A stretch of 64,000 bases of DNA, taken from assembly GCF_051020985.1 (NCBI RefSeq), contig NC_135003.1, forward strand, positions 3,372,001 to 3,436,000, read 5' to 3'. Shown here piece after piece: positions 27,360 through 39,542 of the stretch. The position numbers and the translations under genes are program-made. Under the pieces are notes generated by a model. It saw only the letters and a program-made list of their open reading frames with translations. It did no database searches and was not told where the DNA came from. Position 1 is the stretch's first letter. Each line of letters starts with the position of its first letter. Source of the stretch: Nomia melanderi (taxonomy: Eukaryota > Arthropoda > Insecta > Hymenoptera > Halictidae).

Positions 27360-27963
27360 TTAAAGTAAAGGCACCAGTAACTAACCAGGTATCAGTAGTT
27401 GAACATTTTGCAGTAATACGTAAAAAATAAGGTTTTCAAAAATAATAACCTAATAAAGGCACGACAGATACGCTGCAGCATCTACCGTGCCAACTCCGAA
27501 ACACTTTTACCTGAATTAAATTGTTTATCGTAAAGGCGAACAATTTGTTTCATTTACGTTGGTTGTATACCTTCAATTTCCAACATGGAATTACCTTTTT
27601 TTCATTTGTATTTGTCCTTTTACTTGTAATTTGTTATAAACGTTGCAAATAGACGATATTACAGTCATCTTTAGTGTTTTTGGTTTTACTATAAGTGGTC
27701 AATTGCTAACTAACATATGGTCAATTATTGGTTTTTTCGTTTTAAAGGATGGTCAACTTCTGACGCAAGTACTGAATTTCCAAAAATGTCTATAAAATTT
27801 GGGTAACACAACTGTTTCAAAAAAGTTCGCTTTGGTACATAATGTAAAAAGTTCAAACAGTATTTTCGCGTATAGAGTCTCTCTTTTTAATAAAGGAGTA
27901 AGCGTTATTATTCATGCAGAAAATTCTTCTTGACTGATCCAACTATTGGTGCCTTTACCTTAA
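27360..27963. mobile_element. Non-autonomous DNA element with GTAAAGGCACC inverted ends
   Basis: The left end TTAAAGTAAAGGCACCAGTA is matched by a right end whose reverse complement is TTAAGGTAAAGGCACCAATA. The two agree at 18 of 20 bases and each includes a flanking TTAA. The 604-bp interior encodes no transposase. The TTAA could be the target duplication or part of the ends; the superfamily is uncertain (piggyBac-like is one option). Confidence 0.7.
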
Positions 27964-30900
27964 TTAGTAGAAAAATACATCTCCGAAAAAAATAAAAATG
28001 GATCTTACTAGTGGAAATGGTTATAGTCTGAGAAAATAATAAGAATGCAATGCTCGAAACATAAACTGTACTGAAAGCTTCTGCAATTCTCATAGTTTAA
28101 TGAATAAAAGAGAAGAAAGCATTGAAAGAAAAAGAAAATATTACGGAAAGAAACCATACAGTAAACGGATGAAAGAAGAAAATGTACATACAAGGAAAAG
28201 AATGTCTTAAAAGCAGTTGCAATAGCTCCAGTAAACAAACTCTAGCATAAAAATGTAAAGGGACAACTAGATAATCCGTGTCATCTTCGTTCAGTCGCCA
28301 TTAATAATTTCCTTCATTTTAAGACGTAACCATTCGATTATTGCAACACATGAATTAGCCGAGCGTTATCCGCGAACTATGTAGCGTAATTCATGTTTCA
28401 ATATTATCGTAAGGTGCGCGCTTTACTAGCGGCAAATGCTCAAGTGTTTAATATGCGATAAAAAATGTTATCGAATTCAAAGCACGCAGAATGCATTAGA
28501 CACTAGGTGAGTTTTTCCGGGGAAACGCGGATAGAATTAAATCAACGTTACAATTTATAATAGTAAGCCGACATTAATTATTCGTATCATCTTATCGGTA
28601 ATTTATTTGATAACGTTCTACAAGCGAATGCACTTAATGAGCTAAGATGTTTAATAGATTTTTACAGGAACGCAAAACCGGACGGGGCGAGGTTAGAAAC
28701 ACCTCGCCCAGTCGTAAAATCCTACACAAAGTCTCGCAAGCCGCGAACCTGATGACGCAACGCGGGATTCTTGAGGGGAAAAACAAAAGCGAACAAGCCA
28801 AATAAATTGTAACGAAACGGACGCTACGCGAGAGGGGTAACCGGCATCACCGCTCTGAAACTCGTATACGAACGCGAGCACCGAAGAATATTTATGCAAA
28901 TGAAAGTGTAATACGCTCACGATACAATTTACTTCGTCGTTATCTTGTGCTTTACTATCACAACGCTTACCAGCGGACCGAAGAAACAGTTAACACATCT
29001 TCTCATAAAGGTACGGCTAGAAAACGAATTTTAATTGCAACCGCTCTGTGGCGCGGCAGATGACGATCGCATCTTTTATTCAGCTACTACAGTAATGCTC
29101 CCTTACATTCCACAATTTCGGGTCCCAGCAGTGGAATTTAACCCAGCAGAAAAAATAGGAGGAAACTATTTGCTTTCAGGAATTGACTCGAGCATAGCCT
29201 GACAAAGGCAGAGAATCGATATAGTGAGCGGAAGCAGGATAGGCACAATCCATCGAGCATCGGGGGCCGAGACGTGGGACTTCAAAGCGATGCCGCACGC
29301 GTCAAATATAAATATGCAATGAAGAAAATTTCAATTGTAGTAATTTTAACCTTACCTTTTCAAATCTAATGCCAGTGAATCGAATCAGTTTTACTGACTT
29401 AATGTAGTTAATGAAATTAAAGGTTCGTTTCCCCAAATGAGTATTTAGACTCATTTTAATGATAAGAATCTTTTACAATTGAAATTTTCTTCATTACATG
29501 TTTACACATGACGCATGTGGCATCTCTTTAATCTGTGTCTGTCTCTCTTCCCCTCATTGTATTTATTTTCTGTCTCTGTCTACTGGGATCACGTTACACA
29601 GAGCTCGAAACAGTGAGTAATGGGGGAAAAGTAGGGATGATCAATGGAATTAAGTCGAGCAGGTTTCAAATTTAGTTCTTTGCTAACATAGAGAAAATAT
29701 TCAAATTCTAGCTGAAACATGTACTATTGTGAAGGATACATATTGGTTAAATATGTGTGAGATATCTATTTCTGAATATTTGCATTAATCTTTGTATTAA
29801 TGTTTGTCATTTTACCCAGAGGACTTTATCATCAAAGAAGAAACTACTCAGAATTAGTTTACAATATGAATTTCATTAAGAATGTGATATTGAATAATTT
29901 TATGAAGTCTTAAAGTGAAAAGATCAATTAGTAAGACCATAGCTTTTAAATCAGACGATACCTACAGCACAATGAGTACTAAAATGCGCCCAACCCAAGA
30001 CAGTGAAATTCAATTCAAAACTGATTAGGCGTAACAGGTTCCAATTAAAGTAAATCAAACCTGAAGGTAGCACGTAGATCGGACTAGTATCAAGAAACAA
30101 TCATTAAATTTTAACGAATAAGAGAAACATAAGTATAGTTCTAATCCAAGAGTTCATAGTAGACGTATACATCTAAAAGACCTGTATTGCACATCCTCAA
30201 GATGCAGAATTATTAGCTTTGAATCTCTCTAATAAAAAAGAAGGTTTTAAGTCTAAACTATTAACTGCTAATAACACAACAACCCAACGATTTAGTATTG
30301 GTAGAATCCTAAGATCGAGATCTCAGAGGACCAAAGCCTTCATCAAATCAACCAATGAAAAAAGACACTGTTCGTAGTTCAGCATAGATCTATGCTATGG
30401 TGCACAAGTATTAGAAGAGAAGAACTAAATATTCTTTACCCTGGCACACTACTAGACTCATGGAAACCTAGCAAACTTAGTGCTGATGAAATGCTAGGGA
30501 TAAGATTGGGATAAGATTCTTAGCTAGCCAGCTAGAAAAAAAGAACTATTTGTGGTTCATGATAGGTCTAAAGTATGGTGGTCAACTGCTATGAAAGAAA
30601 AGCTTGCATCTCGTGCTTATTAAATATCTTTAAATTTTCAGAGTGCGATTGTATAATTTACGAATAAGATTGTATTCTTAAGTACACAAAAAATGGAGTC
30701 TCCTATGGAGTACCTAACGAGGTTATACTCAATGTAATCGTTACTGAATATAGAAATTCGACCTAAACATAATGTCACCACTTTGCACATAGTTAACACT
30801 AAAACCACTCCAAATTAGTCAAAATAATCCGTTCCTGATTTCTTCTTATACAATTATTTGAAAGACAACAAACGATTGTCTAAGAAATTACCAAAGAAAT

Positions 30901-31886
30901 TAACTTCATGACACGCAAACTGAATTATAAATCAGTTGAAATCTCAATAAACGCACTTTTGAAAATCCTATAATAAAATTAGAGACAGACGCTTCGATTG
31001 CTTAGTCATTTTAGTGTTAAAGTATCAAGAATAAGTGAAGAAATAGCCGAAACTCGAAAACATGTTTTCTCCGGAAAAAATCATAATTTGCAAGAGCCGC
31101 GTATCCGGTGCATCGTTCACTCGGCGGTTTGTAAACGAGTCGAGGAGAATTGATTCGACACGATCTCCAGGAGGGTTGAATGAAGAAACAGGACGAAAAG
31201 GAAACGGCAAGTCCCCATCCTTTTTACGGCTTAGAGGCTTCGTTCGTTCTTTTTCCTTACTGAGAGCCACTGTGGATAATTGGAACTGCACCCACAAACT
31301 TTGTGTCCATCCTTGCAATTATCCTGCTTTCTCGTACCCGCTTGACTCTCTCCATTTCGTGTAATTTCATTACAAAAATCATGAAACAATCGGACGATTC
31401 TTGTAAATTTAAAGTTAGCTAAAAGCTTTTCATAAAATACATACAATCCATTTGTATTAAGGGTAATAAAACTTCATTTTTTATGAAATTTTACAGAATA
31501 TCAATTGATCTCTGAACGGAAAACAACGAGTTTCATTCGCGTTTCCTTAAGAAGTAGACATATAACGATTTTAATGAAATAATACTTTGAATATAAATTT
31601 ATGAACGTTTTTATTGTGTCCTTAATTCTTTAAACTGTTACATTTCTGTATAATATTTTTAAAAAATAGAATTTTAGCTACGCATTTTTTTAACTAACAA
31701 GTTTAATGTCTCTGAACAATATTCCATTTATGTACCTATTTTTACTGATCTAATTGGTTTTCGAATATTTCAAATACGAGTGAACTATAATCATCTATAA
31801 AGTGTCTTCCATATAAGAGGAAGCTGATATTCTATCAGTAAACGTTAGGCTCAGTTAATGACGAGTCAATTCGTTCCTCGTTCCCC
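27964..31886. other. Non-coding, AT-rich with a GC-rich block at 28.3-29.3 kb
   Basis: No gene is supported. The stretch at about 29.9-30.9 kb contains degenerate internal similarities (for example near 30370 and 30545) suggesting an old transposon, but no frame is readable. A small GC-rich patch lies at about 31.08-31.3 kb. Confidence 0.4.
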
Positions 31887-31981
31887 TTAACCTCTTCAGT
31901 AGGGGTGTCTACTATGGTCGATAGCTATCACATGCATACGTAGGTACCGGGGCACATCGACTGCCGTACTAAAGAGGTTAA
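31887..31981. mobile_element. 95-bp TTAA-flanked miniature element
   Basis: It begins TTAACCTCTTCAGTAGGGGT. Its right end in reverse complement is TTAACCTCTTTAGTACGGCA. Sixteen of the first 17 bases match, each end including TTAA. It is very short and has no coding capacity, so it is a plausible minimal piggyBac-like MITE or the collapsed ends of one. Confidence 0.65.
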
Positions 31982-32938
31982 TGCACGATGCATTCCATCG
32001 TGAGTGATAATAATGCACATGTGGCCGATAAACTTTTCCCTAGTACCCTATTACGGTTTCTTTAAAACGCCACTTCGATCGGTAAGAGTGGCAGATACTG
32101 GTGCCAGATTGAAGTGATAAAAGCATTGGTACTTACGAAAATATATCTCAATCATTCCCACCGCAATCAAGAGTGGGAATTCTTTTTTTCATCCCGCTAG
32201 CATATTGAATTTTAACGTTCGCCGTGGCGACGCTAAAAACGTACCCATAAAATGCGGAACGAAAATCAAAGATGAATGGAATCTTTTAAAGCGAAAGAAT
32301 GATAGCGTAATAATAATAATTGTTTTGCTACAGAACTTATATATTTATGGGAAAATAAAATAAGCGAAGCATAGTGTGTCGATAATTTATAATAACGTCT
32401 AGTGACGTTTATGTTTGAAAGCAATGATGCTTTTAAAAGCAAAAGAAAATTCAGAGTATGAACGCATTAGAATGAAATTTTGAAAACTAAGATAATATAA
32501 TAAAAAAAAATGAAATGAGCGTTTAATTAATTCTTATACATCCTGTGAATGTCACACAAATTAAATAACATTATTAAGAATTTAAGTGTCATACTTATTT
32601 TCGGACACATCATATGGAAAAACATTTGCAAACATATGTTTTTAACCTAAATCGACATTATATTATATTATGCATAATGTAAACGTATTTGTACTTATAA
32701 TTTTATATTTTATGGTTTGTAATTTACACTGAATTTTTTATTCACAAATTTCTTTAAATGCTGTAATAGTAGCAAACGTTTATTTTTCTACTAGAAGAAT
32801 AAAAATCCTGACGTATACTTTATTATATTGAATAACGAATACTACAAGTAAACCTGTCATTTTATGATCATGAAATTATTATTAATTTATTACTATACTT
32901 ACTATATTTATTTTACATAAACCCTTTTCTTTGTTTAG
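31982..32938. other. AT-rich non-coding DNA
   Basis: Strongly AT-rich sequence leads to the candidate exons that start at 32939. I see nothing in it beyond a pyrimidine tract ending in TTTCTTTGTTTAG that could serve as a splice acceptor. Confidence 0.4.
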
Positions 32939-33621
32939 TTCCTCGAGAAAACAGTACTATGATTACTTCTTCAGTTCGTGAAGATCGCGTGGAATGCGAT
33001 AACTCGACGAACTATTCAAATTCACGTAAATTATGCCAGAATTATAGGTAATATTGACTAATTGTAAGAGTCATGCTACTATGCAATAACCAATTAAAAT
33101 AATAAATATGTAGCTGTGAAAAAGAAAATTAAAAGTGCCATTAATATAGAAAATATAAAACTTAAATGTTCACAGGAAACAGACGATTTCCATTTGCGAA
33201 GAATCGTCTGGATCTAGTGCTGCAACAAGAGATTCAACTTCAACCAATCAAAAATGGTTATAGATCAATTTCAATTAGAAAAACAATAATTAAAAAGTCA
33301 ACATATTATTATGTAAATGCCATTCACTATTTTTTTCTTAAAGTAAAGGAACAATACCTACTTGTGTAATCCAATCAATTTGTGACAACGCATGGGATAA
33401 ATTCAAATCAACTATCAAAGATTATGAAAAGACCTGTATCGGGTAAATAAAATACGATCTGTAATTTGAAAAAAAATTCTTGAAAGTAATCACAACATTT
33501 TTTTAACGCAATTTAACTTTTAAATTCTATAAGAGAAGCAGCCTCTTCCATTTACATAAACCAGTTAGTATGTGGATCAATGACCGATGATTCTACTATA
33601 TCTGATGATGATTTTAACTAG
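32939..33621 (+). CDS. Candidate exons of an unrecognised gene
   Basis: I do not recognise this protein. Four + strand segments look spliced. The first is 32939-33047 (acceptor TTTCTTTGTTTAG, donor AG|GTAATA, open in one frame, containing MITSSVREDRVECDNS). The second begins at 33176 after TTCACAG, continues the frame (KQTISICEESSGSSAATR) and reaches a TAG at 33261-33263. The third is about 33339-33442 (SICDNAWDKFKSTIKDYEK, donor GG|GTAAAT). The fourth is 33534-33621, continuing in phase (EAASSIYINQLV) and ending TISDDDFN-stop. The join from second to third would need a weak GTTATA donor, so these may be alternative ends or two genes. The acidic Ser-rich composition gives no function. Upstream exons, if any, were not found. 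Confidence 0.3.
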
Positions 33622-33912
33622 ACATGTAATTTTACCATTTGTTAAATGACAGTGAAGTTATTTTAATTAAAGGAACATAATAATTATTTTTAATATATTA
33701 AATACTATTATTTATTTTAGTCATTTTTACTTTGACTTTAATTTTATTAAGAATTTTTTATTATTATACTAGGATTTCGTAATAGCGTTTGACCATAATA
33801 CTTACTATAACTACTAAGATGCTTGACCATAATTATATAGTAGAATACTTGATAAATCTGAAATCGACAACGTAAAAACAAATCAAACTGAACAGAACTA
33901 AAACTTCTGTAG

Positions 33913-34261
33913 AAACAAGAAGTCTTCCCATCATTCCATCTGCGAAAATTACTCAATATGTGGTGAAGTACTAGGAGATCATGGGTCTTTCTCAGAAGAA
34001 CTTCTCAGACAACTTCCAAGGTAATATTTCAATCCCAATAATTACCAGTAATTATGAGTAACAACAGAGAAAATTGAAAGCTTTAAATAATGCCCACACA
34101 GAACGAGACGCACGAATGAGTCCCAAAGACACTGGGAAATGATGCTTCACTGTGAAAGGGCTGCGTTTCCAAGGGCAACGTTTAATTTACCTTTATCCTC
34201 GAGGGATGTACGTATACTGTCAGCTAAAAGTTTGAAATCACTATGTAAATTGATGAAATGA
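33913..34261 (+). CDS. Two further candidate exons, unrecognised
   Basis: A segment 33913-34020 is open and ends in a donor CCAAG|GTAATA (reading ENYSICGEVLGDHGS, EELLRQLPR). A second, 34102-34261, follows a possible acceptor CCCACACAG in compatible phase and reads RHWEMMLHCERAAFPR up to a TGA at 34259-34261. No domain is recognised. The acceptors lack good pyrimidine tracts. They could belong to the gene at 32939-33621, to the 5' part of the FBXO39-like gene downstream, or be chance. Confidence 0.15.
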
Positions 34262-36510
34262 AAGATACAGATACTTATTAAATCAACAAACATAAGTAAC
34301 TATATAAATAACAAAATGAACTAAAAAATGTCTTGAGTCTAATATCTTTCAAGACTACTACTGAAACCCTTTTCTAAAAAATAAAGACGAGGACCTCTAG
34401 TAGCTGTTCCGAAAAATATTCAGTTATAAGAAAAGTCATAATTTCACTGAAAATTTACACGTGATTCCAAACTTTTGGCCGGTCGTGTCTCATTGAAAGA
34501 GACCCGGCAAATCGAAACGCCGAGAACTTCATTAAGCCGAACTGCTAGAACGCAATTACGGAATGTTGGCTGACGGGAACGTGCCGCGGTCAGTAATTAA
34601 AAAGTTATTATACTCAGGCCCGTTTGTACTGGCACTTGTACTCAACTGCGGCAAGAAACTCATGCGTGTACCAGAAAGATGTAAATCATGCTCTCCTCGT
34701 GACACTGTCCAAGTGAGTACCGTCTTTGATGAAAATTTATTGTTTGGCTTCCGGCTAATACCGTTAAGTATTTCTCACGCGAACGCCGATATGAGTCAGG
34801 TTTTAATGGAATACGCGCTTCAAAGTATCTTGACAACAATGTTAGCCGTTCTACCAGTACGCGGTGTTCGGAAATAAAATGGAAATTAAATTTCGATGCA
34901 AAAGCAGATTACTTTTACTCTTTAGAACCCGTAAGTGTTTAGCAAACAGCACAGTACATTAATAAGTACTCACGCGTCCAAATAAGGGAGATGAAATACG
35001 GAAGAGTATAGTTTAAAACTACGTAGAACTTTTAACCCTTTAAAACCTGTGAAATTAGAATTTGTAATTAAAAGTGTAATTTTGTTGATAATCAAATTTT
35101 AATATCCGAAAAATTATAGACATTATTCAGCAACAATAAAATATTGATTATATTAGTAAATGTTCTAATGAACACCAATCAGTCTGTGATTAATAATCAC
35201 TGATTATGGTTTCAAGTTTAGACTAGTAGGCTGCATGAGGAAAGACAATGAAAGAATAGTTCAGAATGAAGTCATAGGGCTGGAAGGGATAAAATTCAAA
35301 CCAGACCGGCACAGTTACTGAAGTCAATAAAGATATAGTGATCGGGAGCTTTGTGGATTTTACTACTTATTTTATCACTAATAACATCTATGTGGATAAC
35401 TCCAAAGTTGGAAGACACGATAGGAATAACCTAATTCGATCACATGGAACATAAAACAAATAACAGATCAGAAGAACTTAGAATAGAACATAGTAAACAG
35501 ATGGTATTTACTTGACATTGACAATATCAGAGATTGGAGAAACTCGATATAAACAGTACTAGAAAAATAAAATTTGATTCTATCAATTAGACCAAACTTT
35601 TCAACATATTTTTGTGAACTAATCTACAGAAACAGGCATTGAATTTAAATTTATTTCATTTATTACTGATCTGTTCGACAAGATATTGAAATAAAAACTA
35701 TTTTAAGTTTCAATAACGTTTTTTATTTGTTTTAATACGTTTGCAGATGGTATAAATATATAAATGATACTAGATCATAAAAGTTTGTACCGATATCTCG
35801 TATATTTAATACCAGAGGGCTTCTGAGGTAATGCCTTTCCTGCTTCTACTCAATCTTTCACTCATTTTTATGTAGACTATTCTTAATGATGAGTTCATTA
35901 GCAGTTCCAGGAAAAAGTGCCCCTTTACATTTCCTTTAAGAAATTTCTTTCCTTCTTCATCATTTCCGCACATTATTTACAGCCATCATAAGACAGATAA
36001 TCTTGCATACAAATGTGTTGAAACTGAAAAATCCAGGAAATCTTAGAAATGTAAAAATTCTAGAAACTCTTAAATATGTTTAAATAAGACTAATGGTATA
36101 AAAAGTTCTAACTGTCTCAGATATCTTAGATCGAGAATACTGTAAATCATTTTAAACTCTTGAGCAATTAGATCCTCCAGATATCTCAGCTTCACCAGAC
36201 CCTCCCAATTAACTCAGATCTCCCAAACTCTCTAAAATCTTCAAATCTCTTCCAAATATCATTTAAGATTCTCCTATACTGAGTTCCATTTCTTCGCGGT
36301 CATCTGTAATAAATCCATTACATACTAAATCACATATTGAATCTCAGCACTCATGTACTATATGTAATAAGGATTACCGATATTGGATTATATGGTTCTG
36401 ATATCGTTTTCATTGAGTTCTATCATTTTCCCAATCCTTCGCACTCGACCACCTGCATTCAAAGTCCTTCGTATTAAATCTCCTACGCATGCAAGGAGAC
36501 ATCTGTACTG

Positions 36511-36600
36511 TCTCCCGAGTCCAAAGTCATTCACGTCGGGTCTCCCAAGTCCGAAGTCATTCATGCTGGGTTCTGAAAGTGTGGAGTCTTCTACACTATA
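36511..36600 (+). repeat. 30-bp tandem repeat, about three units
   Basis: Units 36511-36540 and 36541-36570 both run TCTCCC-AGTCC-AAGTCATTCA-GGG with five to six differences. A third unit, 36571-36600, is more degenerate. The period is exactly 30 bp. Open frames cross it on both strands only because the period is a multiple of three. Confidence 0.75.
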
Positions 36601-36786
36601 ACCCACGCCACCATTCTATCTTTCTATCGTATCCCATTCATTCGGACCTACATGTATATATATTATTTATACTTTATTTTGTCTGGTCATATGTATCGAG
36701 TTCTCCATATTCAAAGTCGTCTTCACACAATCTCACGTGCTTGGAATCGACAAGTCTATGCATACTGCAATTAAGTATAATATTGA

Positions 36787-37000
36787 TTAACGCTATTTTT
36801 AGCGAAGGTGTCACGAAGCACCTTTCAAAATTATAAATTAACTTAAAGTTATTTTATAAGTCATTTATAAATTTATAAGTTTAATTATTTCTCCTCAAAT
36901 GACATTCTGACTTCTCTTATAATAATTATACAATTAATTTAGCGGTATATGTTTTGATTAAATTATATTAAGTAATTTAATAGATTTTATTAAATTACTT
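36787..37000. repeat. Dispersed repeat, copy 2
   Basis: This is the partner of 8784-9003, with the same order of landmarks (GCGAAGGTGTC, TTAACTTAAAGTT, TTATTTCTCCTC, TTTTATTAAATTA). It begins at a TTAA. It ends about 70 bp before the first recognised exon of the FBXO39-like gene. Confidence 0.55.
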
Positions 37001-37071
37001 CTTGGTAAAAATAGTTTTAATATCATCTCGAGATATTCAAAAACACTAATTCTAATTGTGAATTTTTACAG

Positions 37072-39342
37072 ATCAATACACAGCCGCAAACAGAAAACAC
37101 ATATCAATATATGGAACCAACTGATACGTCTGAGGACCTTTGATCCCATTTCCCGTGAAAATCTAATAAACCGTCTAACTGTACTACTGTAGTAAGTAAG
37201 TTATTCAAATATATAGAACTTCTGACAATAACCGTATTATCTATATTCAATAATTAAAAAATTACAAGATTCATGTATCGGTAAGGAATCGAAACATATA
37301 TAAAATCATAAAATCTGAATGAAACGGAGAACAACGTCAACTTAAACATACCGAAATTTATTTTACACGTGTGTCGTACATTTTAGCAAGCAGAATAGCC
37401 TAGAATCTATTTGTCTGGAAGGTCTGTCATTAAAGCCGGACGAAGGTATACGACTCCTTACGGCGTTGTACAATTCTCGTGAAACAATGAAATATGTGTA
37501 TTGTTGGCGCGCATTCGAGAAAATGGTTGGCATCTCGACGGACGATCACTATCGGGCTGGATCAAGATTCTATCAGGAGAAAAAGATCGAGAAATGCGAC
37601 TGGTTCCACGCGATCGGTTGTTTGGAGTGTCTCACCACACTGTCCATAAATTATGCGTATATAGCGACACCCACGGGAGATCTACTTGTCACTCTGGCCA
37701 AGTATACTGACTACTTAATCTTTTCATTAGTTTTCATCTGTTCCACGAAACCACGATAATGACTGGGTATTACCGGATTCGACAAATATTTTTCCTTGCT
37801 AAACTTAAAATTATTTGATTTACTATGAAATATGATTTCCTTCGTGTAGAAGTGTAACATAAACTTCAAGGACGCGACATAACTATAAAAAACTATATTT
37901 TTGTGAATATAATGTATAAGGGGAACTGAAATTAACGTAAAATCTATCATCAAATTGTATAGTTATTTATCTTTAAATTAGAAACAACAATTATATTTAA
38001 GTAACGTATTTATTACATGATTAATTGTAATAGTATAAGGTAAGATAAAAATGAGGGTGTATGTTATGAAAGTTACGCAACAATTTTGATTTCTGTTATC
38101 AATTAAAAACTCGTATTAACACGTTATAATTATCTATAAAGCTAATTTTACATCTAATTAGAATTCTGTTCACTATTACTGCAAACATAGAAAACTTCAA
38201 CGAAATTGGCAATGGCTGCAACTGCTCTGCTTAGAGGAAGAAATTGTGCAGAGCCGTAATTTGATGAAAGATGAAATAGTCCTGATACCTGAAAAAGCAT
38301 GGAAGAAAGCACATCTTCTTGCACCAGCACTGAAAATACAATACGCTATAAGTAAACATAGTGATAAATTTCTAATGAACTCTTTATAAACAAAAAATTA
38401 ATTAAGTACGTTTTACAGTTAGGATACCAGAGTTTGATATTCACAAAAAGTTATTAACTAAATACACACGAACCCATACCTTCTCACTATCCACTGGTAT
38501 CGATCTCAAATTTCGACAACCTTGGTGCCTCGATTCAACAATTAAAATATTCTGTTCTTGGTATCCGAATACTTTAGGTAATCACGCCAAATTATTAATA
38601 TCCAATTCAAACAATAATTTTTATATCAATAAAAAACACATTTTATTTTTTATTGGTCATTTGAAATTTCAAAAGCGGATGGTGAGTACCGCTATCTATG
38701 AACAAATGTCGACATTAATTTCATTTATCAGTAGAAAATGTTAATATCGACTGAGTTAAAATGCTAGTGATTTTAGCGACCTCTAAACTTTAACTTGTTT
38801 CACCCGTTCAAATTTGATTTAACTTATTAAAACTCAATTAATTATTTATTAATTGATTGATTATATGATATTAGAAATAAAACAAATATACAATCGTAAA
38901 AATTTTTCCTTTTTAGAAAGTAGAATTAAAAGACAATATTTTTTTACATTTGTACAGTGTACTTATACTTGCAATTGTGGCATAACCGAGAAAACTTGGA
39001 TATTCAATTAAAAAGACTGTTTCTGAATCTGCCGTCTCTTCAAGTTTTTGAGTACACCGGTGAAATTCGAATGTTGAAAACACTTTGTGCTATGTGTTGT
39101 CAAATACAATCCGGCAGTTGCAGTAATTACTATATATACATATATTTAAAAACTATATCCGTAACTATTAATCATTATATATTACAGATGTTCATAATGT
39201 TAATATAAAACTTCAAAAAGTTTTCTACGAAAACATAGATGAAGAAAAGTGGATTAAAAGTGTAAGGTGCTTAATAGCTTGTTTTAAGCACGATTTTGAA
39301 AAAATGGGTGTTAAGTTTAACGTTAGCTTCCATAATTCTTAA
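37072..39342 (+). CDS. FBXO39-like F-box/LRR protein, C-terminal exons
   Basis: Six exons fit one frame: 37072-37191, 37387-37701, 38191-38351, 38419-38577, 38958-39122 and 39188-39342 (TAA), all with GT-AG borders and matching phases, coding for about 357 residues. The order of motifs follows vertebrate FBXO39: a segment ending LINRLTVLL, an LRR-like LESICLEGLSLKPDEG, CLTTLSINYAYI, then IPEKAWKKAHLLAPALKIQY, RIPEFDIHKKLL and a tail with YENIDEEKWIK. In the family the N-terminal F-box binds SKP1 in an SCF ubiquitin ligase and the repeats bind substrate; substrate here is unknown. The F-box exon is not found, so the model is partial at its 5' end, or the gene has lost it. FBXO33/39-type family membership is inferred from recalled family sequence. 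It converges on glycyl-tRNA synthetase. Confidence 0.7.
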
Positions 39343-39387
39343 CCACAGAATCACTATTAATGAAAAGTCTATTGTAATTGCGGGATA

Positions 39388-39393
39388 TTTATT
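39388..39393 (-). terminator. Poly(A) signal for glycyl-tRNA synthetase
   Basis: TTTATT on the + strand is AATAAA on the minus strand, 150 bp past the stop codon at 39543. Its position is inside the predicted 3' UTR of the convergent FBXO39-like gene. Confidence 0.5.
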
Positions 39394-39511
39394 ATTATGT
39401 TATAATATTTGTGAAAAATTCTAAAAAAGCAAATACTTAAAAAAATGCGAAGTATAATAAGACAAATTAATCATTGCTATTGTAGCAATTAACTTGTACT
39501 TTTATATTACA

Positions 39512-39517
39512 AATAAA
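39512..39517 (+). terminator. Poly(A) signal for the FBXO39-like gene
   Basis: AATAAA lies 170 bp after the stop codon at 39342 and only 26 bp before the last codon of the opposite-strand synthetase gene. Confidence 0.5.
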
Positions 39518-39542
39518 TTATTCGAAAAATTGTATAAATATA

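Larger units (their letters stand above)
34262..37071. other. Intergenic or intronic DNA upstream of the FBXO39-like exons
   Basis: Mostly AT-rich. An isolated 104-codon open frame at 34563-34877 has no recognisable domain and no clear splice context. The stretch also holds a 30-bp tandem repeat at 36511-36600 and a dispersed repeat at 36787-37000. I looked here for the missing F-box exon of the downstream gene and did not find it. Confidence 0.4.

Noticed and set aside
33747..33956. 69-codon minus-strand open frame with Tyr/Phe-rich sequence
   Set aside because: AT-rich and containing a short internal duplication (GCTTGACCATAAT-like); no coding evidence.
34563..34877. 104-codon + strand open frame
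   Set aside because: No domain, no clear splice signals and no similarity to the FBXO39 N terminus I was looking for.
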